Assembly: GCF_041080655.1 (NCBI RefSeq)
Contig: NZ_CP163525.1
Coordinates: forward strand, 4,588,001 to 4,652,000
Direction: 5' to 3'
DNA: 64,000 nucleotides
From: Streptomyces sp. CG4
Lineage (GTDB): Bacteria > Actinomycetota > Actinomycetes > Streptomycetales > Streptomycetaceae
Under the pieces are notes generated by a model, which saw only the letters and a list, made by a program, of their open reading frames with translations, made no database searches and had not been told where the DNA came from. How positions within the stretch are numbered: the stretch's first letter is position 1; each line of letters begins with the position of its first letter. Of this stretch, positions 57,825 through 64,000 are shown piece by piece. A program made the position numbers and the translations under genes.

Positions 57825-58493
57825 TCAGCAGCTGTCCAGATCGTCGGCGAAGTGCCGGAAACCGTGCCGGTCCCGGTGCAGTCCCCACAGCGTCTCGGCC
57901 AGCACGGCCGGATCCTTGCGCACATGTCCCGGTGTGATCGCCCCCGGGATCACCAGTTGGGCGACATGGATCCCCTCGCTCGCGAGCCGCTCGTGCAGCA
58001 GATGCCCGTACGCGCTCTCCGCGGCGAACGCGATGGACGTCCCCGCCCGGTCGGTGTGCGGGACGGCGGCGGTCCCGCCGTTGACGAACAGGATCGTCCC
58101 GCGCCCCAGCCGCCGCATCCCCGGCAGCACCTGCTGCACGGCGGCGACCGGCCCGTACACGGAGAACTCGATGGGCCCGACCAGATCGCGGTGCCCGGTC
58201 TCCAGCACGGGCCGCATGAAGTCCCGGTGCGGCACCGGGCTGTACTGCAGCACCTCGACGGTCCCCAGCTCCTCCGCCGCCCGCGCCAGCGCCGCCACCA
58301 GCTCCTCCGGCCTGCGGACGTCCGCGACGAACCCCTGGGCCGTCACCCCGCCCTCGCCGAGGTCCCGTACCAGCGCGTCGAGCCGCCCCACGTCCCGGGC
58401 GAAGAGGGCGACGGCGTACCCCTCCTGCCCGAACCGCCGCGCGACAGCGGCTCCGAGCCCCGGTCCGGCACCCACGATGGCGATACTGCTCAT
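57825..58493 (-). CDS. Short-chain dehydrogenase-like protein with altered active site
   Basis: A 222-residue Rossmann-fold protein: I-A-I-V-G-A-G-P-G-L-G-A-A-V-A (cofactor loop), V-A-L-F-A-R-D (probably NADP-type Arg), V-A-D-V-R-R-P-E-E. The classical Y-x3-K pair is not seen; the corresponding region reads S-A-Y-G-H-L-L-H-E-R, with His in place of Lys. So it may be an atypical reductase or a binding protein. ATG 58493 is chosen over ATG 58502 in frame; neither has a strong ribosome binding site. Confidence 0.78.
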   Translation of the reverse strand: MSSIAIVGAGPGLGAAVARRFGQEGYAVALFARDVGRLDALVRDLGEGGVTAQGFVADVRRPEELVAALARAAEELGTVEVLQYSPVPHRDFMRPVLETGHRDLVGPIEFSVYGPVAAVQQVLPGMRRLGRGTILFVNGGTAAVPHTDRAGTSIAFAAESAYGHLLHERLASEGIHVAQLVIPGAITPGHVRKDPAVLAETLWGLHRDRHGFRHFADDLDSC

Positions 58494-58527
58494 GCCCAGC
58501 ATCCGTACCGCACCCCGGGCCAAGCCG

Positions 58528-59229
58528 CTAGACGGGCTCGGCCACCTGGGCGTCGGCCACCTGCCCCGCACGGATCCGCTCCACCTGGGCGGCGGTGACG
58601 GCCCGTACGGCGAAGGCGCCGGCGAGGGCGGCCGCCACGACGAGGGCGTCGGACACCAGCAGCTGCCACCCCTCGGTGTAGGCGCGCTCGATGATCCGGT
58701 CCGTGGAGTCGCGGTAGACGATCCCCACCCCGGTGAGCATCCCGGCCAGCCACAGCCCCCACCACACGTTGACGGAGACGGGCAGCCTCCGTCCGGGCGC
58801 GCTGCTGCGGAAGGCGTCGACGACGATCCCCCGCGGGAACCACAGGTTGACCACGGGCACGAACCACCCGAGGAACATCCATATCCCCGCGTACTTCGGC
58901 GTGTCCCCCGACAGCGCCCGCGCGTTCTCCCGCAGCCTGGTCAGCCAGGACAGGAAGAGCATGGCGCAGAGAAAGACCACCACGCCGCCCGCCGACGACA
59001 CCAAGTGGTATGAATTCTCCAGCGAGTTGAGCGGCCGGTGCACCCCGAAGCCCTGGTCGGGCGGCCCGGAGGCCGGCTCCCCGGCGACCGCGAGCCGCAT
59101 CTCCCACACCCCTCGTACGAGCCAGGCGAGCCCGGCGAGCAGCAGTCCCCCGACCGCCAGCCGCCCGGTCACCTGGACCGGCTGGTACGCGAGCGTACGG
59201 GCGGCGGACTGATCCATCTGTTCGGTCAT
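58528..59229 (-). CDS. DUF4328-type membrane protein
   Basis: A 233-residue protein with about five helices (A-V-G-G-L-L-L-A-G-L-A-W-L-V; V-V-V-F-L-C-A-M-L-F-L-S-W-L; G-I-W-M-F-L-G-W-F-V-P-V-V-N-L-W-F-P; V-W-W-G-L-W-L-A-G-M-L-T-G-V-G; A-L-V-V-A-A-A-L-A-G-A-F). The W-F-V-P-V-V-N-L-W-F-P-R motif is the signature of the DUF4328 family. Function unknown. It sits 34 bp upstream of the SDR gene on the same strand, so they may be cotranscribed. Confidence 0.85.
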   Translation of the reverse strand: MTEQMDQSAARTLAYQPVQVTGRLAVGGLLLAGLAWLVRGVWEMRLAVAGEPASGPPDQGFGVHRPLNSLENSYHLVSSAGGVVVFLCAMLFLSWLTRLRENARALSGDTPKYAGIWMFLGWFVPVVNLWFPRGIVVDAFRSSAPGRRLPVSVNVWWGLWLAGMLTGVGIVYRDSTDRIIERAYTEGWQLLVSDALVVAAALAGAFAVRAVTAAQVERIRAGQVADAQVAEPV

Positions 59230-59368
59230 CGCCCCATCCTGTCGCACGAAAGCCGCAGGCCACCAGGGGCGACGGCGCTTGCGCCATCCGTGTGCATCCG
59301 TCATGCGTTCGGCTGCGCGTCGGCCGCTCAGGGCTTCGCGCGCGCCGTCGCGCAGCAAGGATGCAGGT

Positions 59369-61087
59369 GTGAGCATCCTCAACGAACCGCATGGTGCCGC
59401 CGCGCCCGAGGACTCGTACGAGAGCGAGGTGCCGGTCCGGGGCAGGCAGCCGGGCAGCGTCCTGGTGAAGTGGCTGACGACCACCGACCACAAGACGATC
59501 GGCACGCTGTATCTGGTGACGTCCTTCGCGTTCTTCCTGATCGGCGGCGTGCTGGCCCTCGTCATGCGCGCCGAGCTGGCCCGGCCGGGCCTGCAGATCG
59601 TCTCGAACGAGCAGTTCAACCAGGCGTTCACAATGCACGGCACGATCATGCTGCTGATGTTCGCGACGCCGCTGTTCGCCGGCTTCACGAACTGGATCAT
59701 GCCGCTGCAGATCGGCGCGCCCGATGTGGCGTTCCCCCGGCTGAACATGTTCGCCTACTGGCTGTACCTGTTCGGCTCGCTCATCGCGGTGGGCGGCTTC
59801 CTCACCCCGGACGGCGCGGCCGACTTCGGCTGGTTCGCCTACTCGCCGCTCACCGACGCGGTCCGCTCACCCGGTCCGGGCGGCGACATGTGGATCATGG
59901 GCCTGGCCTTCTCCGGCTTCGGCACCATCCTCGGCTCGGTCAACTTCATCACCACGATCATCTGCATGCGCGCACCCGGTCTGACCATGTTCCGCATGCC
60001 GATCTTCGTGTGGAACGTGCTGCTCACCGGTGTCCTGGTGCTGCTCGCCTTCCCGGTGCTGGCCGCCGCGCTGTTCGCGCTGGAGGCGGACCGGCAGTTC
60101 GGCGCCCATGTCTTCGACGCGGCCAACGGCGGCTCCCTGCTGTGGCAACACCTCTTCTGGTTCTTCGGCCATCCGGAGGTGTACATCATCGCGTTGCCGT
60201 TCTTCGGCATCGTCTCCGAGGTGATCCCGGTGTTCTCCCGCAAGCCGATGTTCGGCTACATGGGCCTGATCGCCGCGACCATCTCCATCGCCGGACTGTC
60301 CATCACCGTGTGGGCGCACCACATGTACGTCACCGGCGGGGTGCTGCTGCCGTTCTTCGCCTTCATGACGTTCCTGATCGCCGTACCGACCGGGGTGAAG
60401 TTCTTCAACTGGATCGGCACGATGTGGCAGGGCAGTCTGTCCTTCGAGACACCGATGCTGTGGTCCGCGGGCTTCCTGGTGACGTTCCTGTTCGGCGGGC
60501 TGACCGGGGTCATCCTGGCCTCACCGCCGATGGACTTCCACATCTCCGACTCGTACTTCGTGGTGGCCCACTTCCACTACGTGGTCTTCGGCACGGTCGT
60601 CTTCGCGATGTTCGCGGGCTTCCACTACTGGTGGCCGAAGATGACCGGCAAGATGCTGGACGAGCGCCTCGGCAAGCTCACCTTCTGGACGCTGTTCGTC
60701 GGTTTCCACACCACGTTCCTGGTCCAGCACTGGCTGGGCGCCGAGGGCATGCCGCGCCGCTACGCCGACTACCTGGCCTCCGACGGCTTCACCGCCCTGA
60801 ACACGGTCTCCTCGATCGGCTCGTTCCTGCTCGGTCTGTCGATGCTGCCGTTCCTCTACAACGTGTGGAAGACGGCCCGGTACGGCAAGCCGGTCGGCGT
60901 GGACGACCCGTGGGGCTACGGCCGTTCGCTGGAGTGGGCGACCTCCTGCCCGCCCCCGCGGCACAACTTCGTCACCCTGCCCCGGATCCGCAGCGAGTCC
61001 CCGGCGTTCGACCTGCACCACCCCGACATCGCGCTGGCCGAGCACGAGCACCAGCTCCCGGCCCGGACCGGCCGAGGGCAGGGGTGA
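59369..61087 (+). CDS. ctaD: Cytochrome c oxidase subunit I, isolated copy
   Basis: A 572-residue integral membrane subunit of an aa3-type terminal oxidase. Copper-B and haem ligands are visible: H-G-T-I-M (low-spin haem His), G-H-P-E-V-Y-I (Tyr-His crosslink), W-A-H-H-M-Y (CuB pair) and V-A-H-F-H-Y-V-V (haem a3/a). The K- and D-channel residues are in the expected order. GTG 59369 follows AAGG eight bases upstream. The subunit II, III and IV genes are not nearby, so this is a second, stand-alone ctaD rather than the main operon copy. Its stop overlaps the next gene. Confidence 0.93.
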   Translation: MSILNEPHGAAAPEDSYESEVPVRGRQPGSVLVKWLTTTDHKTIGTLYLVTSFAFFLIGGVLALVMRAELARPGLQIVSNEQFNQAFTMHGTIMLLMFATPLFAGFTNWIMPLQIGAPDVAFPRLNMFAYWLYLFGSLIAVGGFLTPDGAADFGWFAYSPLTDAVRSPGPGGDMWIMGLAFSGFGTILGSVNFITTIICMRAPGLTMFRMPIFVWNVLLTGVLVLLAFPVLAAALFALEADRQFGAHVFDAANGGSLLWQHLFWFFGHPEVYIIALPFFGIVSEVIPVFSRKPMFGYMGLIAATISIAGLSITVWAHHMYVTGGVLLPFFAFMTFLIAVPTGVKFFNWIGTMWQGSLSFETPMLWSAGFLVTFLFGGLTGVILASPPMDFHISDSYFVVAHFHYVVFGTVVFAMFAGFHYWWPKMTGKMLDERLGKLTFWTLFVGFHTTFLVQHWLGAEGMPRRYADYLASDGFTALNTVSSIGSFLLGLSMLPFLYNVWKTARYGKPVGVDDPWGYGRSLEWATSCPPPRHNFVTLPRIRSESPAFDLHHPDIALAEHEHQLPARTGRGQG

Positions 61088-61437
61088 ACGGTCCGCCGAG
61101 GCCGGGCGCCGACGGTGCCCTGGCCGACGAGGTGGAGGGATACCTGCTCTGGCAGGCCCGGATCGCCGAGGCGGAGCAGCGCGCACGGGAGTTCGCCGCG
61201 CCCATGGAGTGGCTGACGACCGCGCAGCGCGAGGACGTCGAGCGCCGGTACGTCGCCGACAGCCTGCAACGCGCCCGGGCGGACCTGGAACGCGTTGCGG
61301 CCCGCTGCGTCTCGCTGCGCGCCGAGTACGAGCAGCGCTACGAGGAGCTGCGCCGCCGCTGCGTCGGCGCGGCCCTCGCGGTGTGCGCCGTATGTGCCGT
61401 GTGCGCCGTCGTGGCCGGGGTGCTGCTGGTCCTGTGA
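61084..61437 (+). CDS. Small coiled-coil membrane protein coupled to oxidase subunit I
   Basis: A 117-residue protein. The first 90 residues are a charged helical region with heptads (A-R-I-A-E-A-E-Q-R-A-R-E-F, R-A-D-L-E-R-V-A-A-R-C-V-S-L-R-A-E-Y-E-Q-R-Y-E-E-L-R-R-R). The C-terminus is one membrane helix with C-A-V-C-A-V-C-A-V-V. GTG 61084 overlaps the ctaD stop (GTGA). Coupling suggests an assembly or accessory factor for this isolated oxidase subunit; the Cys triplet near the membrane could bind metal, but this is only inference. Confidence 0.72.
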   Translation: MNGPPRPGADGALADEVEGYLLWQARIAEAEQRAREFAAPMEWLTTAQREDVERRYVADSLQRARADLERVAARCVSLRAEYEQRYEELRRRCVGAALAVCAVCAVCAVVAGVLLVL

Positions 61438-61439
61438 CG

Positions 61440-62126
61440 TCAGGCCATCCAGAAGAAGACCGCCGTCATCCGCTTCTCCTCCAGCGTCTTGCCGTGGTAA
61501 CCGGTCGCGCTGTGCACGAGGTTGGCGTTGTAGAGGAGGAGGCGGTTGTACCGGTGCGGGACGCGGACGTCCTCCTCGAAGTGGTTGCCGGGCACGAACC
61601 GGGTGCCCAGGGCCTCGACCAGGTTGTTGTGCGGGGCCTGGACGACGTTGCCGCCGAGCCGGCCGCCCGGCAGTGACTGGCGGTAGAACGCGGTGCCGCA
61701 GTCCTTGGGGACGTCCGGGTTGAGGTAGAGCACGGCCGCGTACCGGCACAGCGCGCGGGAGTCGGTGTGCGGGCGGGGCTCGCTCTCACCTTCGCCGACC
61801 ACCTGGACGCAGTTGTGGTTCAGGGTGCCGCCGCCGGGCGCCTGCTGCACCCACAGATCCTTCGCCCCGGTGGCCTTCTTCACCAGCCTCTCGATGACGG
61901 CGAGTTCACCCGGCTCCAGTCCGGGCATGGCGCGCAGCCCGGGCCAGGTCTCGGAGGTGTACGGGTAGCCCTCGACCCAGTCGTCCTTGGCCAGACACCG
62001 CTCCCGTACGGCGTCGGCCTCGGGCAGCGCGTCGTCGAACACCCAGTAGTCCCGGCCCTTGGTGGGCTTGCGGTAGGGCAGGACAGGCAGCGCGGCGGGC
62101 ATCCTGGGGGGAGGCTGTGGGGGCAT
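61440..62126 (-). CDS. 2OG-Fe(II) oxygenase-like protein (DUF6445-type)
   Basis: A 228-residue protein with the iron ligand set of a double-stranded beta-helix dioxygenase: P-H-T-D-S (H-x-D, near 119) and a distal His in N-L-V-H-S-A-T-G-Y-H (near 205), with an Arg near the end (E-K-R-M-T-A). Such proteins hydroxylate amino acids, lipids or peptides; related sequences in actinomycetes are often annotated DUF6445. The gene ends 2 bp from the small membrane gene on the other strand. ATG 62126 follows a GGGGG tract. Confidence 0.75.
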   Translation of the reverse strand: MPPQPPPRMPAALPVLPYRKPTKGRDYWVFDDALPEADAVRERCLAKDDWVEGYPYTSETWPGLRAMPGLEPGELAVIERLVKKATGAKDLWVQQAPGGGTLNHNCVQVVGEGESEPRPHTDSRALCRYAAVLYLNPDVPKDCGTAFYRQSLPGGRLGGNVVQAPHNNLVEALGTRFVPGNHFEEDVRVPHRYNRLLLYNANLVHSATGYHGKTLEEKRMTAVFFWMA

Positions 62127-62288
62127 ACCGCGAATCTATGGCAGCGTTTGCCCACCTCTCTCCCGAGGAATGGTCAACTCTTCTTTACCTGCCGCACAGA
62201 TACAAACGTCTTCCGCATCCGTACTGCTGTGTGTCCGAACCGCCCCATGCCGTCATGTGGGCGGCTCCCCGACCGGGCAGGAGGCACG

Positions 62289-63086
62289 GTGCTGCGCTTT
62301 TCGCGGAACGCGACGGGAACCCTCTTCGTGGGCGGTGCGATGGCCGTGACGCTCGCGGCACTGGCCTACCCGAGCATGCTCGGCCTGAACAAGGTCACCA
62401 CCGCCCAGGACCGTGTCGTCGCCAACACCCCGTGGGGGCCGCTCACCGAGCAGGACCGGGACTTCGTGGTGAAGGTGCGCGCGGCCGGCCTGTGGGAGTA
62501 CCCGGTGGGGCAGATCGGGCTGCAGAAGGGCACCACACCGGGGGTCATCACGGCCAGCAAGCACCTGGTCGACGGCCACGCCGCGCTGGACACCACCTGC
62601 CGCAAGATAGCGCCGATGCTGAACATCACACTGCCCAACCTGCCGAGCCCCCAACAGCAGGGTTTTGTCACCCAGTTGAAGGCGGACAGCGGCAGGAAGT
62701 TCGACAGCGACTTCGCCAACATCCTGCGGATGACACACGGCGCGATCTTCAACACGATCTCGAAGATCCGGTCCACCACCAAGAACTCGCTGGTGCGCGC
62801 CCTCGCCGACCAGGCCAATGACACCGTGCTGGACCATATGACGGTGATGGAGAAGACCGGTCTGGTCGACTTCGACCAGACCATCTTCCAGCAGACGACC
62901 CCGCCGAAGCTGCCGAACTCCGATCTGACCCCGCCACCGCCTCCGGCGGGTCAGCCGCAGGTGGTGCTGACGCCGCCGCCGGGCGCGACGTCCACGCCCG
63001 CCGACATCAACGGGATCGCCGGAGGCGGGGGCGGGGGCGGGGCCGGGGCTTCGCCGGGGGCGAGTCCGGCACCGACCGCGGGCTGA
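62289..63086 (+). CDS. Secreted DUF4142-type protein
   Basis: A 265-residue exported protein. GTG 62289 has GGAGG at five-base spacing. The N-terminal leader is G-T-L-F-V-G-G-A-M-A-V-T-L-A-A-L-A. The core is the DUF4142 ferritin-like helical domain: D-R-D-F-V-V-K-V-R-A-A-G-L-W-E, A-S-K-H-L-V-D-G-H-A-A-L-D, L-A-D-Q-A-N-D-T-V-L-D-H-M-T-V-M-E-K-T-G. The tail is Pro- and Gly-rich, ending in a polyglycine tract. Function unknown; a related protein in other bacteria binds haem or metals in some cases. Confidence 0.8.
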   Translation: MLRFSRNATGTLFVGGAMAVTLAALAYPSMLGLNKVTTAQDRVVANTPWGPLTEQDRDFVVKVRAAGLWEYPVGQIGLQKGTTPGVITASKHLVDGHAALDTTCRKIAPMLNITLPNLPSPQQQGFVTQLKADSGRKFDSDFANILRMTHGAIFNTISKIRSTTKNSLVRALADQANDTVLDHMTVMEKTGLVDFDQTIFQQTTPPKLPNSDLTPPPPPAGQPQVVLTPPPGATSTPADINGIAGGGGGGGAGASPGASPAPTAG

Positions 63087-63117
63087 GCGCGCCCACGCCG
63101 CGGTGCGTCGGCGCTGG

Positions 63118-64000
63118 TCACGCCAGCCAGACCGTGGTGTCCGGCGGGAGGATCCCCCTCCCCTCCAGTGGCCCACTGGCCAGCAGTACCTCCGCCGGTG
63201 GCAGCGGCACCGGCGCGTCCCCGAGGTTGGTGACGCAGCGCCAGCTCGGGGAGCGGGTGAAGTCCAGGACGGCTGCGGGGCTGTCGGCGGCCCACGTCAG
63301 ATCCTCTCCCTCCAGGAGCTTGCGGCGCAGGCGCAGGGCCGTGCGGTACAGCTCCAGGGTCGAGCCGTCCGTCCCGGTCTGCGCCCGGACGGCGTACGAC
63401 GCGAAGGACGGGGGCTGCGGCAGCCAGCCGGCGCACGGGCCGAAGCCGTAGGAGGGCCCGCTCGTCGTCCACGGCAGCGGCACCCGGCAGCCGTCCCGGC
63501 CCTTGCGGGCATGGCCGGTCTGCTCCCAGATCGGGTCCTGAAGGGCCTCGGTGGGCAGGTCGGCGACCTCGGGGAGGCCGAGTTCCTCGCCCTGGTAGAG
63601 GTACGACGATCCGGGCAGCGCCAGCATCAGCAGGGTCGCCGCGCGGGCCCGGCGCAGCCCGGCCCCGGTGTCGACGGCGGGTGCGGTGCCGCCGGACAGC
63701 AGCCAGGCTCCCGGGTCGGTGCCGGGCGGGAGCATCAGACGGGAGGCGTGGCGGACGACGTCGTGGTTGGAGAGGACCCAGGTGGCGGAGGCACCGGCGG
63801 CCCGGGCGGTGGCCAGCTCCTCGGTGATCACCCGGCGCAGTTCCGCCGCGTCCCAAGGAGCCTCCAGATACTCGAAGTTGAAGGCCTGGCCGAGTTCGTC
63901 GGGGCGGGCGTACCGGGCCCGGCGGGCGCCCGGGACCCAGGCCTCGGCGACGGCGCTGCGGGCCGGGCGGTAGGCGTCGAGGACCTTGCGCCAGTCGCGG
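63118..64000 (-). CDS. GH13 alpha-glucosidase, 3' portion (5' end outside the window)
   Basis: The frame is open from the window edge and gives about 293 residues of the C-terminal half of a GH13 enzyme (oligo-1,6-glucosidase/trehalulose-like group). Seen: the acid/base Glu of conserved region III in V-A-E-A-W-V-P (first third), region IV V-L-S-N-H-D-V-V-R-H, the Y-L-Y-Q-G-E-E-L-G-L motif, D-P-I-W-E and G-R-D-G-C-R-V-P-L-P-W, then a beta-sandwich C-terminal domain. The nucleophile Asp of region II is upstream of the window. Substrates are alpha-1,4- or 1,6-linked glucosides. It stops 32 bp from the DUF4142 gene, convergent. Confidence 0.9.
   Translation of the reverse strand, partial: RDWRKVLDAYRPARSAVAEAWVPGARRARYARPDELGQAFNFEYLEAPWDAAELRRVITEELATARAAGASATWVLSNHDVVRHASRLMLPPGTDPGAWLLSGGTAPAVDTGAGLRRARAATLLMLALPGSSYLYQGEELGLPEVADLPTEALQDPIWEQTGHARKGRDGCRVPLPWTTSGPSYGFGPCAGWLPQPPSFASYAVRAQTGTDGSTLELYRTALRLRRKLLEGEDLTWAADSPAAVLDFTRSPSWRCVTNLGDAPVPLPPAEVLLASGPLEGRGILPPDTTVWLA

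Overview
The window reads as chromosomal DNA of a Streptomyces or very close actinomycete. The evidence is very high GC with strong third-position GC bias, GTG/TTG starts after GGAGG-type ribosome binding sites, a SARP/AfsR-type regulator with a TTA codon, a class E sortase signal, many secreted enzymes of plant-polymer turnover, and small families typical of the genus. I saw no rRNA or tRNA gene, CRISPR array, prophage or intact insertion sequence.

Layout. 1-1.5 kb: end of an unidentified gene, a CBS-domain protein, a small conserved protein and a decayed FAD oxidoreductase. 1.5-10.5 kb: a polysaccharide-degradation island with a ricin-lectin glycosidase, a GH10 xylanase fused to a GH62 arabinofuranosidase, an ECF sigma factor translationally coupled to a membrane protein, a broken expansin-like gene, and a wall-anchored arabinofuranosidase. 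Four transcription units here carry the same promoter-like element (GGCAACCTT, then a CAACTG/CCACYC box 16 nt after GGCAACC), each aimed at its gene; the local sigma factor is the obvious candidate reader. 11-17.6 kb: secreted GH16, two BNR-repeat proteins and a remnant of a BNR paralogue. 17.9-23.5 kb: MFS exporter, small secreted protein, and a tightly coupled condensation-domain / acyl-carrier / ketosynthase triad. 23.7-26.1 kb: small proteins, among them a protein made of seven copies of a roughly 22-residue E-S-x-I-E-H-P-L-L-L-A-A-L unit, and an ABC-ATPase scrap. 26.2-31.7 kb: a Pls-type (epsilon-poly-lysine synthetase family) membrane NRPS coupled to an M1 aminopeptidase. 32-35.8 kb: DinB and thioesterase-like proteins, then a frameshifted nitrate-sensor-type histidine kinase whose 3' end lies in an exact 250-bp tandem duplication. 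36-45 kb: a large SARP regulator, lactate-monooxygenase-like enzyme, esterase/phytase-like protein, GntR regulator and VOC proteins. 45.3-54 kb: zinc-ribbon protein, lipoprotein, then a flotillin, a 1,600-residue AAA ATPase and a 35-residue membrane protein on one strand. 54-64 kb: PucR-type regulator, a self-regulated membrane protein/winged-helix pair, aquaporin, SDR, a lone cytochrome oxidase subunit I with an overlapping small gene, a 2OG-dioxygenase-like protein, DUF4142 protein and a GH13 glucosidase running off the end.

The genes point to a soil saprophyte attacking xylan, arabinan and beta-glucan, with specialised-metabolite capacity (Pls-type polymer, KS-ACP-C triad, SARP). Gene decay is frequent (oxidoreductase, expansin, BNR paralogue, kinase, truncated VOC protein, ABC fragment). 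The best candidates for undescribed biology are the shared GGCAACC promoter set, the HPLLLAAL repeat protein, and the flotillin-AAA-microprotein module.
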